64,000 nucleotides of DNA from an uncultured Clostridia bacterium. Lineage in GTDB: Bacteria; Bacillota; Clostridia; Christensenellales; UBA1242. Location: contig CAKVHZ010000002.1 in the NCBI GenBank assembly GCA_934754445.1, positions 9,098-73,097 on the forward strand, written 5' to 3'. Positions 63,515-64,000 of this stretch are shown in pieces. The notes below the pieces were generated by a model. It had not been told where the DNA came from and did not search any database. It worked only from the letters and a program-made list of their open reading frames with translations. Position 1 is the first letter of the stretch. Each line of letters opens with the position of its first letter. A program made the translations under genes and the position numbers.

Positions 63515-64000
63515 CTACAAACTTAAAATTCTTATACCATTTTTTGTAAAAGCAATGGTATTTTCATAATGGGCACTAGGACTTCCATCTTCAGTTCGAC
63601 AAGTCCAGCCATCATAATCGATAAAAATATCTTTTTTGCCCATGTTTATCATAGGCTCTATGGCAATAGTTAAACCTTCTTCAATTACAATTCCAGTTCC
63701 CTTTCTACCATAGTTTGGAACTTCTGGGTCTTCATGCATTTGTTTACCAATTCCATGACCTACCATTTCTCGAACAACCGAAAATCCATGACTTTCGGCA
63801 TATTGTTGAATTTGATAGCCTATTGTTCCAAGTCTATCCCCAATTTTTATGTTTTCTATACCCTTAAAAAAGCATTCTCTTGTTACATCAATTAATTTTT
63901 GTTTTTCTTTACTAATTTTGCCAACAGGAAAAGTTCGTGCAGCATCGCCGTTGTATCCCCCTTTAATAGCACCACAGTCAATAGAAATTATATCCCCTTC
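63515..64000 (-). CDS. map: Methionine aminopeptidase type I, partial
   Basis: C-terminal ~161 residues; the N terminus lies beyond the right edge. Metal ligands are visible: SIDCG, NGDAART, GHGIG, IEPM and HYENT. The frame is continuous to 64000, so the gene is intact; an internal Met at 63766 is not the start. It removes initiator Met from nascent proteins. Confidence 0.95.
   Translation of the reverse strand, partial: EGDIISIDCGAIKGGYNGDAARTFPVGKISKEKQKLIDVTRECFFKGIENIKIGDRLGTIGYQIQQYAESHGFSVVREMVGHGIGKQMHEDPEVPNYGRKGTGIVIEEGLTIAIEPMINMGKKDIFIDYDGWTCRTEDGSPSAHYENTIAFTKNGIRILSL

Overview
Source and general character. The window is strongly AT-rich and densely coding, with most genes on the minus strand. 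It encodes a Gram-positive type cell division set, sigma-A, and several endospore genes: pro-sigma-E with its protease SpoIIGA, SpoVM, SpoVB and a LysM protein. This fits an endospore-forming member of the Clostridia, probably from an uncultured lineage, because the surface and accessory proteins resemble nothing I can name closely. No insertion sequence, prophage or CRISPR array was seen.

Layout. 1-2987: partial trmK, then sigA and dnaG. 3129-8718: MreB-like protein, sigE, spoIIGA, a DUF4279-like protein, ftsZ, ftsA. 8915-10950: ftsQ-like gene and murA. 11105-14614: small hypothetical protein, feoB and feoA, a Cys-cluster basic protein, then a decayed locus with remnants of HTH regulators. 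14668-19742: fakA, yloU, rpmB, spoVM (25 codons), rpe, rsgA, yraN, rnhB. 19820-24770: phosphoesterase, rbgA, trmD, rimM, khpA, rpsP, ffh, ylxM. 24843-29937: class III cyclase, small plus-strand protein, mnmA, mtaB, rsmE, zinc-ribbon membrane protein. 30083-37865: pnp, lipoprotein, tRNA-Lys, collagen-like protein, degenerate Ppx/GppA homologue, orphan RnfC-like protein, split TSUP permease pair. 37970-45745: 1078-residue surface protein, divergent regulator pair, GC-rich hairpin element, LysM protein, spoVB, DUF421 and DUF4363, ankyrin protein. 45776-52864: cysS, uvrA, uvrB, and two membrane-anchored winged-helix proteins. 52956-56843: 1140-residue Ig-like surface protein and a Cys/Gly-rich peptide. 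57038-59633: hflX, DUF3343, cysteine desulfurase-like enzyme. 59780-64000: rplQ, rpoA, rpsD, rpsK, rpsM, rpmJ, infA, KOW protein, partial map (alpha-operon end of the ribosomal protein cluster).

How it fits together. The core is housekeeping: replication start, division, peptidoglycan, signal recognition, tRNA and ribosome modification, repair. It is interleaved with sporulation genes in near-Bacillus order (ftsA-ftsZ-spoIIGA-sigE; rsgA-rpe-spoVM-rpmB-yloU-fakA). Accessory functions are two very large single-pass surface proteins, a collagen-like protein, iron uptake and small regulators.

Main new observations. (1) A set of genes (rnhB, uvrB, hflX, an RnfC-like gene, a membrane winged-helix gene) has a sigma-A type -10 box exactly 6 bases before the start codon and no Shine-Dalgarno, which predicts leaderless mRNAs; ftsA and three others are close variants. 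(2) rsgA is complete only if it starts at an ATT codon. (3) A 25-codon spoVM lies between rpmB and rpe. (4) A perfect palindrome sits inside a promoter between two divergent regulator genes. (5) Hairpins precede ylxM-ffh and rpsM. All coordinates were read by eye; no alignments or database searches were run.
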